Source of the DNA: Nakamurella aerolata
Lineage (GTDB): Bacteria; Actinomycetota; Actinomycetes; Mycobacteriales; Nakamurellaceae
NCBI RefSeq assembly: GCF_013002705.1
Contig: NZ_JABEND010000004.1
Coordinates: forward strand, 248,001-312,000
Length of the DNA stretch: 64,000 nt
Direction: 5' to 3'
Shown piece by piece: positions 29,701-38,570 of this stretch. The notes under the pieces were generated by a model, which saw only the letters and a program-made list of their open reading frames with translations, was not told the DNA's origin and did not search any database. Numbering within the stretch: position 1 is the first letter of the stretch; each line of letters starts with the position of its first letter. The translations under genes were made by a program, and so were the position numbers.

Positions 29701-32700
29701 TGGGTGTCGGCCACCCGCATCGAATCGACACCAGAGCTCGGCATGCCGACGCTCACCGGCCCGAACACGTTGCGGTTCAGGGCATTCGGCAAACCCGGCG
29801 TGGAGAACGTCAAGTACACCGTGCAGGACGCCGGCGGCGAGACCAGCACCGGCGTCGTGCAGGTGGTGATCGCGCCGCAACCCAAGATCGCCCAGCCACC
29901 GGTGCTGCCGAACCTCGAGGCCTCGGTGCTGCCGGGGCGCACCATCTCCTTCGACGTGCTGTCCAAGGTCACCGACCCGGCCCGGCTGCCGGTGGAGTTC
30001 ACCGCAAAGGACGCGGTGTCGGTGCAGGGCAACCACGACCCGCAGTTCAGCGTGCGGGTGTCCGGCTCCGCGCTGCTGATCACCGCCGGCGCCCGCGAGG
30101 AGCAGGTGCCGGTGACGGTGTCGGTGCGCAACAGTGCAGGACGCACCACCCGGTCGACGGTGCAGGTGAACGTCAGCTCCAAGGCGCCGCTGCTGCCGCC
30201 GCAGGCGCACGACGTTTACGTCACCGCGAAGGAGTTGCAGCCGGACAAGAAGACGGCGCAGGTGGTGCTGAACCCGTATGTCAGCAACCCGAGCGGCACC
30301 CTCGACGACCTCAAGACCGACGCCCCGGCCATCTCCAAGGGCCTGCTGACCATCGCCGGCCCGTTGACCGTGAAGGTGCCGGTGCGCAACGACCGGCAGG
30401 TGCTGGCCTACCGGGTGACCAACATCGACAAGCGCAGCGCTGAGGCGCTGCTGGTGGTGCCGTCACGGGCCGAGCTGAACCTGCCCCCGCAGACCGGCGA
30501 CGCCGAGGGCACCGACGCCGGCAACGACGACGCGCCCAACTCCGCCGGCAACGCCGACGACGCTGCCGCTGCCGCCGCCAAGCGCGCCGCCGCCAGCAAG
30601 GCGGCTGCCGCCAGCCGGGCCGCGGCCAGCAAGGCCGCCGCCAACAGCCGCGCCGCCGACAGCAAGACCACCGCCAACACCACGGCCGAGACGACGCCCA
30701 GCTCGCAAGCTCCGAGGCCGACCACCAGCGCGGCACCGCCGCCGCCGGTGTTCCGGCCGGAGCTGACCGGCCAGCAGCTGCGGGTGAATGCCGGCACCAC
30801 CGTCGACGTCGCCATCGCCGAGTACCTCACCGGCGCCGCGCCGGGGCAGCAGGTGAGCATTGCCGATGGCCCGGTCGGCGCGACCGTCGGGTCCGTCACC
30901 CGCACCGACGCGCAGACCCTGCGCTGGAAGGTGCCGGAGGACGCGTCCGGCGGCGCCGCGCTCACCATGCTCGTCACCGACGGGGTGTCGCGGCCGCAAC
31001 AGCAGGCCATCTCGGCGGAAATCATTCCGACCAAGCCGGCCCCGCCGGTGCTGCAGGGCGCTGAACTGCGGGTGGAGCCGGGCGCCGCCGATTCCGTCGC
31101 GCTGGCCGACGCCACCGACTACCAGCCGGCCCCGGCCGGCAAGGGCAGCCAGCAGCCGACCTACCGGCTGGTCTCCGCCGCCGACGACGGTACCGGCATC
31201 ACCGCCGGCATCCAGGGCGGTGCGCTGCAGGTGCGCGCCGGGCTGGACGTCAAGCGCGGCGCCAGCCGCACCGTGACGGTCAGGGTGACCGACGGGCTCG
31301 GGCAGACCGGCGAGGCCGACTTCGTGGTGACCGTGGTGGGCAGCACCAAGCCGCTGGCCCAGGTGGACAACGTCAGCAAGACCATCAACGAGGGCCAGAC
31401 CGCGTCGGTCAACGTGCTGCAGGGCGCGTCGAACCCGTTCCCGGACAAGCCGTTGAAGCTGGTCTCGGTGAAGCAGGGTGACGGCTACTCGATGACGTTC
31501 GACCCGGCCGGCACCATCTCGGTGACGCCGAAGGCCGGCAGCCGCAAGCTGCAGATCGCCTTCACCGTCGCCGACGCCACCGGCGACCAGCAGCGGCAGG
31601 TGACCGGAACGCTGATCGTGCAGGTGCTGGGCAAGCCGGACACCCCGCAGGTGCCGCGCGCGGAGAACCTCGGCAGCCGGCAGGTGACGCTGACCTGGTC
31701 GGCGCCGGCCGACAACGGCTCACCGATCACCGGCTACCTGGTGCAGGACGCATCGAAGGGCTATCGACACGAGTGTGCGGCATCGCCGTGCAATCTGACC
31801 GACCTGACCAACAACGTCGGCTACCGCTTCACGCTGACCGCGGTGAACGCGGTGGGGCAGTCGAAGCCGTCCAGCAGCACCGATGTGCTGCGCCCCGACG
31901 CCGCACCCGACCCGCCCGGCCGGCCGACGCTGAAGTACGGCAACGGCAGCCTGCAGGTGGCGTGGAAGGAGCCGGCGAACGAGGGCTCGCCGATCACCGG
32001 GTACGACGTTGAGATCTCTCCGGCCCCCAGCGGTGGCGGGGTACGCACCGTGAAGGGTGTGTCGACGTCGTTCGACAACCTCAGCAACGGCACCGAGTAC
32101 TCGGTGCGGGTAAAGGCCAAGAACAGCGCAGATGCGCCGAGCGACTGGTCGGAGCCCGCCGCCGAAACCCCTGCCACCAAACCGGAAACGCCGTCCGGTC
32201 TCGCGGTGAGCAGCAGCGAGGACGCCGGCCAGAGCCGGTCCATCTCGGTGAACTGGAAGCCCGGCGACACCGGCGGCGATCAGCCCGAGTACACCGTGAC
32301 GTACACCGTCGACGGCGCCACGAAGTCGCTGGCGCCCACCACCGACACCTCGGCGACCATTCCCGACGTGCAGTTCGGTTCCGACTATTCAGTGACGGTG
32401 CAGGCCGAGAACAAGGCAGGCAAGTCCGGCGTCAGCGACGCCAAGACCGTCAAGCCCTACATCGCCCCCGAGGCGCCGACCGGTCCGAAGGCCACCGCCA
32501 CCGGTGACAGCCAAGTGGTGGAGCTGTCGTGGGGGGCGCCCAGCAGCACCAACGGCTATCCGCTGGACCACTACGCCTACTCCGTCAACGGTGGTGATCA
32601 GCAGCCGGTGGGCAAGCAGACCAGTGCGACGGTGAGCGGCCTGCAGAACGGTCAGGACGCGAAGTTCACCGTCTACGCCTGCACGGCGGCGCCCGATCAG

Positions 32701-33906
32701 GGCCTGCAGTGCTCCCAGCCGTCGGAGTCGGTGACCGCCAACCCGTACGGCCCGCCCAGCGCGCCAAGCATGAAAGCGGTCGAGTCGCCCAAGGCCGGCC
32801 AGCTGGCGGTGAGCTGGGATCCGGCGCCCACCAACGGCCGTGACCTGGCCGAGTACCGGGTGTTCCGCGATGGCAAGCAGGTGTACAACGGCACCAACAC
32901 CAGCTTCACCGACACCGGCCTGACCAACGGCCAGGACTACAGCTACACCGTCCGGCAGTACACCAACGCGGACAAGTCCAACTTCAGCGAGGCCTCAGCG
33001 CCGAAACCCGGTAAGCCGTACGACGTTCCGGCCGCTCCGCCCAACCTGGACGCGGTCGCCACCGGCAACAACAGCGAGTTCAAGCTGACCTGGGGAGCCA
33101 CCGCCGACGGCGGCGACCCGATCACCAAGATCGAGGTCTCGGTGAACGGCGGCGGCTGGGAACCGTTGGCGTCCGACGCGCCGACCTCAGCCAACAAGGG
33201 CGGCCTGGAAAACGGCACCAACTACACCTTCAAGATCCGCGCGGTGAACCAGCGCGGCTCCGGTGCCGAGTCCAACACCACCGCCGCCAAGTACCCCTAC
33301 GGCCCGATCGGTCCGGTCAACAATCTGAGAGTCACCGGCCAGAAACAGGATTCGGTGACGTTCAGCTGGGACGACCCGGCCGACAATGGGGTCTCCCCGC
33401 GGACCGGGGCATACACCTTCGCTGTGGACCAGGGAAACCTCAACGGCCGCTCCGTGACTGTTCCGACCAGCTGCGGCAAGGACGTGACCGTGACGGTGAC
33501 GGCCAAGGATGCCCAGGGTCACGGTCCGGGGGAGGCCACCTCGGCCACCGGAACCGCGGCAGCTTGCCCGCCACCGCCACCGCCGCCACCGCAGCCCAAG
33601 GAGAGCGTGACCATGAAGCACGGCGCCCCACGGCCGTGTCAAACGGGTGGTGGTACCTGCTACTACCTGGCGATGGACTACAGCAATTTGCCCGGTGGCA
33701 CGTACAACGTCTGCTTCCAGTTCGACAACAATGGCCCCGGTTGCTGGAAGCAGTACAGCGTTAACCTGTCCGGCAACGGCTCCTGGAGCACCAACGACGT
33801 GCACGGGTACGACGGCGCGCACTACGGCCAAAACCAGCGGACCAAGGGCACCGTTCGCCTGACCGGTCCGGCGACAGTCACCAGTCCACCCTTCCAGTGG
33901 GGATGA
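26716..33906 (+). CDS. Giant Ig-like/fibronectin type III surface protein 2
   Basis: A 2,396-residue paralogue of the preceding protein, almost the same length and layout. A 26-residue Pro-rich cytoplasmic tail is followed by a membrane helix (about 27-50), a propeller-like domain, cadherin/Ig-like repeats to about 1270, an unusual Ala/Ser/Lys/Arg linker (about 1275-1335), more Ig-like modules, and FN3 modules from about 1638 (ENLGSRQVTLTWSAPADNG, GLTNGQDYSYTVRQY). After a PPPPPPP stretch comes a Cys-containing C-terminal domain (YSNLPGGTYNVCFQFDNNGPG) related to that of giant 1. GTG at 26716 is preceded by AGGAG; GTG 26722 is an alternative. The MoxR gene follows after 13 bp, so the giant is probably co-expressed with the MoxR/DUF58 machinery. 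Confidence 0.9.
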   Translation: MPVSQQPGGAAPPSWPAGAVQQPPARNRRGLVVTAVICVLALVATAVVALATRSPGYAATTVTSQPQTAWVTKSDEMMVGSLNRQSAAVESPVYPDARDFQLLQSGPTVVLVDAKQHQLRVLDPVNAALSGKLLLPDQVSVAVSDSTVAVLDQKTGKLWLLPSTGLGAGELTSLPPAAGNSTDRIGGVVALAGDTAYIAAAGKGVLSTVQRPGTRAPGQPTAPQPSGSAVAPGSAAPASVAGSGPALPDLPAKTAQPLTRPLGADGAALTGATAANPAPVSIATVGDQPVVLDHVARRLLLPGKSFALPNSGESAGGSLTLQQSSQDAGFALVATDRAVLRVDLATGAISRAEASRPGRPVAPVYVAGCVSAAWAPTSGSTGDYLSWCGDERSNQDVTGVAGADQVTFRVNRDTVVLNNTGSGAVWMLDDKMTLVNNWDEIRRQPKEENTDADGQDTGAAGKVTSERQDCAAGMPPVTLKPDEYGVRPGRPRVLPVLDNDAQSSCAVLRISKVQAPKGVTASTVAGGAALQVTLPENADAPVQLTYTAGDGASHTGQATVTVTPQRADPLPPKKVRPSSTKMVAGGTVTRNVLSDWISPSGDDLWLTEAKSSNSDDLVNFSANGNISVTDSGTGGKKSIAFTVTDGTNSETGQLTIEVVDAADARAIADPISASGVVNTPITVNVLDSVFWPGKEQLRLVKVDPSKLAPPKADARLTATMDSTTGQATVTAATAGTYYLDFQVSAGSADPTSGVIRVDVTDPKKTTELPAPELKVAYLPEGGSTTVDLASTSGPPVAVQQVKAPAESGLVVQQSDMHLLRLSSPGRLAGGQTWVPYTVVSGEASAQGWLHVIGIAAQQTPSRPVAKDISVTVRAGNPIDLPMARYASDPQGLAVTPRPFRADQIEPDQGMLITTDAAIRYLAPRDGPTVGGRPVRTTYEVANSAGSTDSASLVITVLPAGDNSAPRTPQPTVLRTFAGGSGDVTLPLDGIDPDGDWVSATRIESTPELGMPTLTGPNTLRFRAFGKPGVENVKYTVQDAGGETSTGVVQVVIAPQPKIAQPPVLPNLEASVLPGRTISFDVLSKVTDPARLPVEFTAKDAVSVQGNHDPQFSVRVSGSALLITAGAREEQVPVTVSVRNSAGRTTRSTVQVNVSSKAPLLPPQAHDVYVTAKELQPDKKTAQVVLNPYVSNPSGTLDDLKTDAPAISKGLLTIAGPLTVKVPVRNDRQVLAYRVTNIDKRSAEALLVVPSRAELNLPPQTGDAEGTDAGNDDAPNSAGNADDAAAAAAKRAAASKAAAASRAAASKAAANSRAADSKTTANTTAETTPSSQAPRPTTSAAPPPPVFRPELTGQQLRVNAGTTVDVAIAEYLTGAAPGQQVSIADGPVGATVGSVTRTDAQTLRWKVPEDASGGAALTMLVTDGVSRPQQQAISAEIIPTKPAPPVLQGAELRVEPGAADSVALADATDYQPAPAGKGSQQPTYRLVSAADDGTGITAGIQGGALQVRAGLDVKRGASRTVTVRVTDGLGQTGEADFVVTVVGSTKPLAQVDNVSKTINEGQTASVNVLQGASNPFPDKPLKLVSVKQGDGYSMTFDPAGTISVTPKAGSRKLQIAFTVADATGDQQRQVTGTLIVQVLGKPDTPQVPRAENLGSRQVTLTWSAPADNGSPITGYLVQDASKGYRHECAASPCNLTDLTNNVGYRFTLTAVNAVGQSKPSSSTDVLRPDAAPDPPGRPTLKYGNGSLQVAWKEPANEGSPITGYDVEISPAPSGGGVRTVKGVSTSFDNLSNGTEYSVRVKAKNSADAPSDWSEPAAETPATKPETPSGLAVSSSEDAGQSRSISVNWKPGDTGGDQPEYTVTYTVDGATKSLAPTTDTSATIPDVQFGSDYSVTVQAENKAGKSGVSDAKTVKPYIAPEAPTGPKATATGDSQVVELSWGAPSSTNGYPLDHYAYSVNGGDQQPVGKQTSATVSGLQNGQDAKFTVYACTAAPDQGLQCSQPSESVTANPYGPPSAPSMKAVESPKAGQLAVSWDPAPTNGRDLAEYRVFRDGKQVYNGTNTSFTDTGLTNGQDYSYTVRQYTNADKSNFSEASAPKPGKPYDVPAAPPNLDAVATGNNSEFKLTWGATADGGDPITKIEVSVNGGGWEPLASDAPTSANKGGLENGTNYTFKIRAVNQRGSGAESNTTAAKYPYGPIGPVNNLRVTGQKQDSVTFSWDDPADNGVSPRTGAYTFAVDQGNLNGRSVTVPTSCGKDVTVTVTAKDAQGHGPGEATSATGTAAACPPPPPPPPQPKESVTMKHGAPRPCQTGGGTCYYLAMDYSNLPGGTYNVCFQFDNNGPGCWKQYSVNLSGNGSWSTNDVHGYDGAHYGQNQRTKGTVRLTGPATVTSPPFQWG

Positions 33907-33919
33907 GGAATTTACCCAG

Positions 33920-34885
33920 ATGAGCATGACCCCCGACCACGCCCAGTGGTTCGCGCAGACCTTCTCGTCGCTGGTGGGCAACATCGGCCAGGCGGTGCTC
34001 GGCAAGCCGCGCACGGTGTCGCTGGCCGTCACCTGCCTGCTCAGCGAAGGTCACCTGCTGCTGGAGGATTTCCCCGGAACCGGAAAGACCAGTCTGGCCA
34101 AGGCGTTGGCCGCCACCGTGCAGGGCACCAACTCGCGGATCCAGTTCACCCCCGACCTGCTGCCCAGCGACGTCACCGGGGTGACGATCTACGACCAGAA
34201 GTCGGGCAAGTTCGATTTCCACCCTGGCCCGATCTTCGCCTCTGTTGTGCTGGCGGACGAGATCAACCGGGCGTCGCCGAAGACCCAGGCGGCGCTGCTG
34301 GAGGTGATGGAGGAGTCCAAGGTCACCGTCGACGGGGTGAGTCACAGCGTCGGCAACCCGTTCATGGTGATCGCCACCCAGAACCCGGTGGAGCAGGCCG
34401 GCACCTACAAGCTGCCAGAGGCCCAGCTCGATCGATTCTTGATGAAAACCTCGCTGGGTTACCCCGATCACGCTGCCACGGTGGAGATTCTGGCCGGTGC
34501 CACCACCAAATCCCATGTGCGGCAGGTGGATCCGAAGATCACCACCTCGGCGGTGGTGGACATGGCCGAGCTGGCGGCGACCGTGCACACCGACCCTGCG
34601 GTGCTCGACTACGTCGCCCGCATCGCCGAGGCCACCCGCAGCACCCCGGAGACAACGGTGGGTGTTTCGGTGCGCGGGTGCCTTGCGCTGGTCCGCGCGT
34701 CCCGCACCTGGGCGGCGGCGCACGGTCGGCACTACGTGGTGCCGGACGATGTGAAGGATTTGGCCGAACCCGTGCTGGCGCACCGGATTCTGCTCGATGC
34801 CGAGGCGGAGTTCTCCGGCAGCACGGTGCCCGCGGTGCTGGATCGTATCCTCGGCGAGGTGGCACCGCCGGAGCGCAGGCGCTGA
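33920..34885 (+). CDS. MoxR-type AAA+ ATPase
   Basis: A 321-residue cytosolic ATPase of the MoxR/RavA class, which act as chaperones or maturation factors, often with VWA or DUF58 partners. It shows Walker A in EDFPGTGKTSLAK, Walker B in VVLADEINRASPKTQAALLE, sensor 1 in VIATQNPVEQAGTYKLPEAQLDRF and sensor 2 near VGVSVRGCLALVRASR. GAGGAA lies 9 nt before ATG 33920. Next gene is DUF58, starting 4 bp past the stop, the standard MoxR-DUF58-transglutaminase order. Inference: it prepares or assembles an envelope complex that acts with the giant surface proteins. Confidence 0.95.
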   Translation: MSMTPDHAQWFAQTFSSLVGNIGQAVLGKPRTVSLAVTCLLSEGHLLLEDFPGTGKTSLAKALAATVQGTNSRIQFTPDLLPSDVTGVTIYDQKSGKFDFHPGPIFASVVLADEINRASPKTQAALLEVMEESKVTVDGVSHSVGNPFMVIATQNPVEQAGTYKLPEAQLDRFLMKTSLGYPDHAATVEILAGATTKSHVRQVDPKITTSAVVDMAELAATVHTDPAVLDYVARIAEATRSTPETTVGVSVRGCLALVRASRTWAAAHGRHYVVPDDVKDLAEPVLAHRILLDAEAEFSGSTVPAVLDRILGEVAPPERRR

Positions 34886-34889
34886 GCCG

Positions 34890-36203
34890 TTGACCGCCCC
34901 ACCGCAGAGCGACGCACCGCCCGACACCACCGGTTGGCAGCGGCACCAGCTCACCGAGAACGCCGATCCGGCTGCGGCCGCCGGCTCGGAGCACACCGGC
35001 TCGCGCAGCTTCTCGCAGCGGCTGCAGCTGGTGGCCGAGCCGCTGCGCCGCGCCTCCGGCCCGGTGACGATGCTCGGGCTGGTGGCGGCGGCCGCGGTGG
35101 TGATCGGGCTGCTGGTGGTCTGGCTGACCAACTGGTCGGAGTTCTTGGCGTTGGCGCTGGTGGCCGGGGTGCTGCTGCTGATCGCGTCGGTGTTCCTGGT
35201 GGGCCGCAGCTCGTACGGCGTCGAGGTGAAGCTGCAGTCGGGTCGGGTGGTGGCCGGGGAGCGGGCCACCGGCGAGCTCGTCATCCGCAATACCGGCACC
35301 CACCGGCTGCTGCCGGCCAGGGTGGAGTTGCCGGTGGGCGGCAACCTGGCGTCGTTCCGGGTGCCGAGCCTGCCTGCCGGTGGCAGCCACGACGAGCTGT
35401 TCGTAATTCCGACCGAGCGGCGCGCGGTGATCAGGGTCGGCCCGGCCACCTCGGTGCGCGGCGACCCGCTCGGCCTGCTGCGCCGCCAGGTGCGCTGGAC
35501 CGGCGTCACCGAGCTGTACGTGCACCCGCAGCTCACCCGGCTGCACGGTGCCGCCACCGGTTCGGTGAAAGACCTTGAGGGGCAACCGACTCGGGAGCTT
35601 TCCAGCAACGACGTGTCGTTCCACCAGTTGCGGCAGTACGTGCCCGGCGACGACCGCCGCTATGTGCACTGGCGCACCTCGGCCCGCACCGGCGTGCTGA
35701 TGGTGCGGCAGTTCGAGGAGACCAGGCGCACCCATCTGGCGGTGGCGCTGTCGCTGGCCGCCGACGAGTACCACACTCCGGCCGATCTTGAGCTGGCGAT
35801 CAGCGCCGCCGCTTCCCTTGGCGTGCAAGCGATGTCGGAGGAACGCCCGGTGACGGTGTGCGCCGGCGCCGCGGTGCTGCACGGCGCTTCGGCGCGCCGG
35901 CTGTTGGATCGGTTCTCGGCGTTGGAGGCCGAGCCGGCCACCGCGGGCGTTGTCGGCGCAGGTCAGTTGGCGTCGTCCGCGGTGCCGAACGCGTCGGTGG
36001 CGGTGATGATCACCGGTGGTGCGGTGAGCCCGCCGGTGCTGCGGCATGCCGGCGCTGGCTTCTCCGTCGGGGTGCGGGTGGTGGCGCTGCAGGTCCGGTC
36101 GGGTGCCGCGCTGTCGCTGGGCACGGTGGGCCGGGTCGATGTGGCGACGGTCGGCTCGCTGGACGAACTGCCGCGGGCGCTGCGCTCGCTGAAGGCGGCC
36201 TGA
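34890..36203 (+). CDS. DUF58-domain membrane protein
   Basis: A 437-residue protein with two closely spaced membrane helices (about 58-80 and 83-105), then a beta-rich region (VEVKLQSGRVVAGERATGELVIRN), and the DUF58 signature at about 230-260 (LSSNDVSFHQLRQYVPGDD and YVHWRTSARTG). DUF58 has a von Willebrand-like fold and is a usual partner of MoxR ATPases. TTG at 34890 is chosen because it lies 4 bp after the moxR stop; the frame stays open further upstream into moxR but no better start is seen. The gene ends 3 bp before the transglutaminase-like gene. Confidence 0.88.
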   Translation: MTAPPQSDAPPDTTGWQRHQLTENADPAAAAGSEHTGSRSFSQRLQLVAEPLRRASGPVTMLGLVAAAAVVIGLLVVWLTNWSEFLALALVAGVLLLIASVFLVGRSSYGVEVKLQSGRVVAGERATGELVIRNTGTHRLLPARVELPVGGNLASFRVPSLPAGGSHDELFVIPTERRAVIRVGPATSVRGDPLGLLRRQVRWTGVTELYVHPQLTRLHGAATGSVKDLEGQPTRELSSNDVSFHQLRQYVPGDDRRYVHWRTSARTGVLMVRQFEETRRTHLAVALSLAADEYHTPADLELAISAAASLGVQAMSEERPVTVCAGAAVLHGASARRLLDRFSALEAEPATAGVVGAGQLASSAVPNASVAVMITGGAVSPPVLRHAGAGFSVGVRVVALQVRSGAALSLGTVGRVDVATVGSLDELPRALRSLKAA

Positions 36204-36206
36204 GGC

Positions 36207-38570
36207 ATGCAGCAGCACATCAGCCGCCCCAGGGTGGCCGTTGACGCCGTGGTGTTGGCGGCGTTGGTGGTCGGTGCCGGGTTGGCCTTCGGACCGGCCT
36301 ACGGCGGCAGCCGCTATTTGCTGACGCTCGGGCTGGGCGCGCTGCTCGGCGCCGTCGCCGCCGCGGTTCCGGTGTTGCTGCGCTGGCCGGGGTGGATGAC
36401 GCTGCCGATCGCCGCGGTCGGTTATCTGCTGGTCGGCCCGGTCGCGGCGACCCCGACGGTGGCGACCGCGGGGGTTTTGCCCAGCCTGGAGTCGACCAGG
36501 TTGTTGGCCAGGGGCGTGATCAGCTCGTGGAAGCAGATGCTGACCATTGCGGTGCCGGTCGGAGATTTCGGCGCGCTGCTGCTGCCGGCGTTTCTGTTGG
36601 CGCTGCTGCTGACAACGGCGGCGGTGCTGGTGGCGCTGCGCACCTCGGTGCCGCTGCTGGCGCTGCTCGGGCCGGTGCTGATGGGCATCGGCGCCGCCGC
36701 GTTCGGCACCACGACGGCGGTGGCCCCGGCCATCGCGGGCACCGCGCTGGGTCTTGCCGGGCTGGTGTGGGCGGCGTGGCGACGGCGGGCGTCCGGCAAG
36801 CCGGGACTTGAGCTGCGCAGGCCGACAGCTCTTGCGCTGCTGGTGATCCCGGCGGTGGCTGCCGGTGCGCTGCTCACCCCGGTGCTGGCCCCGGCAGCGG
36901 ACCGGGCGGTGCTGCGTACCGAGGTGGTGCCGCCGTTCGACGCCTCCAAGATCGAAAGCACCCTGAAGAGCTACCGCGGTTATGTCCGCAAGACCCCGAA
37001 CGACGTCGAGGTGGTGCTGGGCGGGGTGCCCAAGGGCGGCCTGTTCCTCGGCATGTCGACGATGACCGACTACAACGGGCTGCTGATGTCGGTGAACGAC
37101 GCCTCCGGTCGGTTCGCGCCGATCGGCGGTCAGCTCAACTCGGACGGTGACACGCCGGGGCAGCAGGTCCAGCTGACCGTCCAGGTGCAGGACTACTCGG
37201 GTCCGTGGGTGTTCACCGCAGGGCAGCTGCGCTCGCTGAAGTTCACCGGGGCGAGGGCGAACCAGCTGCAGCAGGGGCTGTTCTACAACCGCGACACCGG
37301 CAGTGCGCTGGTGCGCCCCGATCTGCAGAACGGCGATGGATACCGGCTCGCCACTTCGGTGCCGACAACTGTTGGCCTTGACGATCTTTCGGCGAGCAAG
37401 GGTCTGCAGGTGGACACCAGCGTGCCGATCCCCACCGCGACTAACGTGCCGACCGAGGTGCGTCAGCGCGCCAACGACTGGGGCGGTGACTCCACCGATC
37501 CCACCGACATCACCAGGGCTCTGTTGACGGCCACCAGCCAGGAGCACGGCTGGTGGAGTCACGGTGCCAGCGGCGAGCCGGCGAGCGCGGGCGGTCATGG
37601 CGCCGACCGGATCAGGGCGCTGCTCACCAACGACACCATGTACGGCGATGCCGAGCAGTACTCGGTGGCGGCGGCGTTGATGTTGTGGGAGCGCAAGATT
37701 CCGGCGCGGGTGGTGATGGGCTTCCGGCCGACCGATGCCGGCACGGTGACGCTGCGCGGCAAGGACATGACGGCCTGGGTCGAGGTGCCGTTCCGCGGTC
37801 GCGGCTGGTTGCCGCTGGACCCTAACCCCAGCGAGCAGAAGCCGCCGCCGACCCAGAAGCCGGGTGAGGCGCCGTCCGCGGCTGCGCAGAACACCCTGCA
37901 GAACCCGCCGCCGCCGATCCCGGCGACCACCCAGCAGCAGAAGACTCAGGATCAGCCCAAGAAGCCGAGCCAGGCGTCGAAATCCAAGCAGGCGCAACAG
38001 GAACAGACCAGCCAGCAGAGCTCGTCGAGCTCGTTCCCGTGGTGGCTGCTGCTGGTGATTGCCGGCGCGTTGCTGTTGGTGCTGTTGCCGCTGCTGGTGA
38101 TCTGGCTGCTGAAACGCCGGCGCCGCAAGCGGTTGGCCACCGGCCCGCCGGAGCGGCGGATCGCCGGTGGGTGGACCTATCTGATGGGTTCGGCGCGGGA
38201 TTTCGGCCGGACGGTGCGTCCCGGCGCGACGCGGTCGGAGATCGCCAAGGAGTGGTACAGCCGGCCGCCGGGCAGCAAGACGGCGGGTTCGCGGTCGGCT
38301 GCGGCGCCGGTGTCGGCGCCGGCTGCGGCGGCGCCCGGTCAGCCGGCTGCCGACCGGGGCTCGGGTGTTGCGCTGTTGGCCCGGGACGCCGACACCCAGG
38401 TGTTCGCGCCCGATCCGGTGCCGCAGCAGGCCGCCGACGCGTACTGGGCCGCGGTGGACCGTGAGTTGGCATCGCTGCGCCGCGCGCACACCCCGGTGCA
38501 GCGGCTGCGCGCGATGCTGTCGCTGCGATCGCTGCGGGCCGATCGGCAGCGCAAGGGTTCTGGCCGGTGA
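36207..38570 (+). CDS. Transglutaminase-like (TgpA-type) membrane protein lacking catalytic Cys and His
   Basis: A 787-residue membrane protein. Six or so hydrophobic helices occupy residues 10-215, an external domain follows with the transglutaminase-like core at about 465-540, then a Pro/Gln/Ser linker, a single helix (about 610-632) and a cytoplasmic tail. The core reads GDAEQYSVAAALMLWERKIPARVVMGF and later GKDMTAWVEVPFRGRGWLPLDP. Compared with active members (GDCxxFA...GIPARxVxG...HxWxEV...W..xDP), Cys is Ala and His is Thr; the Asp is retained. A cross-linking reaction is therefore unlikely; a binding or scaffold role is inferred. Start ATG 36207, 3 bp after DUF58; stop overlaps the next gene (GTGA). 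Confidence 0.88.
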   Translation: MQQHISRPRVAVDAVVLAALVVGAGLAFGPAYGGSRYLLTLGLGALLGAVAAAVPVLLRWPGWMTLPIAAVGYLLVGPVAATPTVATAGVLPSLESTRLLARGVISSWKQMLTIAVPVGDFGALLLPAFLLALLLTTAAVLVALRTSVPLLALLGPVLMGIGAAAFGTTTAVAPAIAGTALGLAGLVWAAWRRRASGKPGLELRRPTALALLVIPAVAAGALLTPVLAPAADRAVLRTEVVPPFDASKIESTLKSYRGYVRKTPNDVEVVLGGVPKGGLFLGMSTMTDYNGLLMSVNDASGRFAPIGGQLNSDGDTPGQQVQLTVQVQDYSGPWVFTAGQLRSLKFTGARANQLQQGLFYNRDTGSALVRPDLQNGDGYRLATSVPTTVGLDDLSASKGLQVDTSVPIPTATNVPTEVRQRANDWGGDSTDPTDITRALLTATSQEHGWWSHGASGEPASAGGHGADRIRALLTNDTMYGDAEQYSVAAALMLWERKIPARVVMGFRPTDAGTVTLRGKDMTAWVEVPFRGRGWLPLDPNPSEQKPPPTQKPGEAPSAAAQNTLQNPPPPIPATTQQQKTQDQPKKPSQASKSKQAQQEQTSQQSSSSSFPWWLLLVIAGALLLVLLPLLVIWLLKRRRRKRLATGPPERRIAGGWTYLMGSARDFGRTVRPGATRSEIAKEWYSRPPGSKTAGSRSAAAPVSAPAAAAPGQPAADRGSGVALLARDADTQVFAPDPVPQQAADAYWAAVDRELASLRRAHTPVQRLRAMLSLRSLRADRQRKGSGR

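Noticed and set aside
26626-30210. 1,194-codon minus-strand open frame across giant gene 2
   Set aside because: Antisense to a well-supported gene; Arg/His/Gly-rich product with no domain, typical of GC-rich shadow frames.
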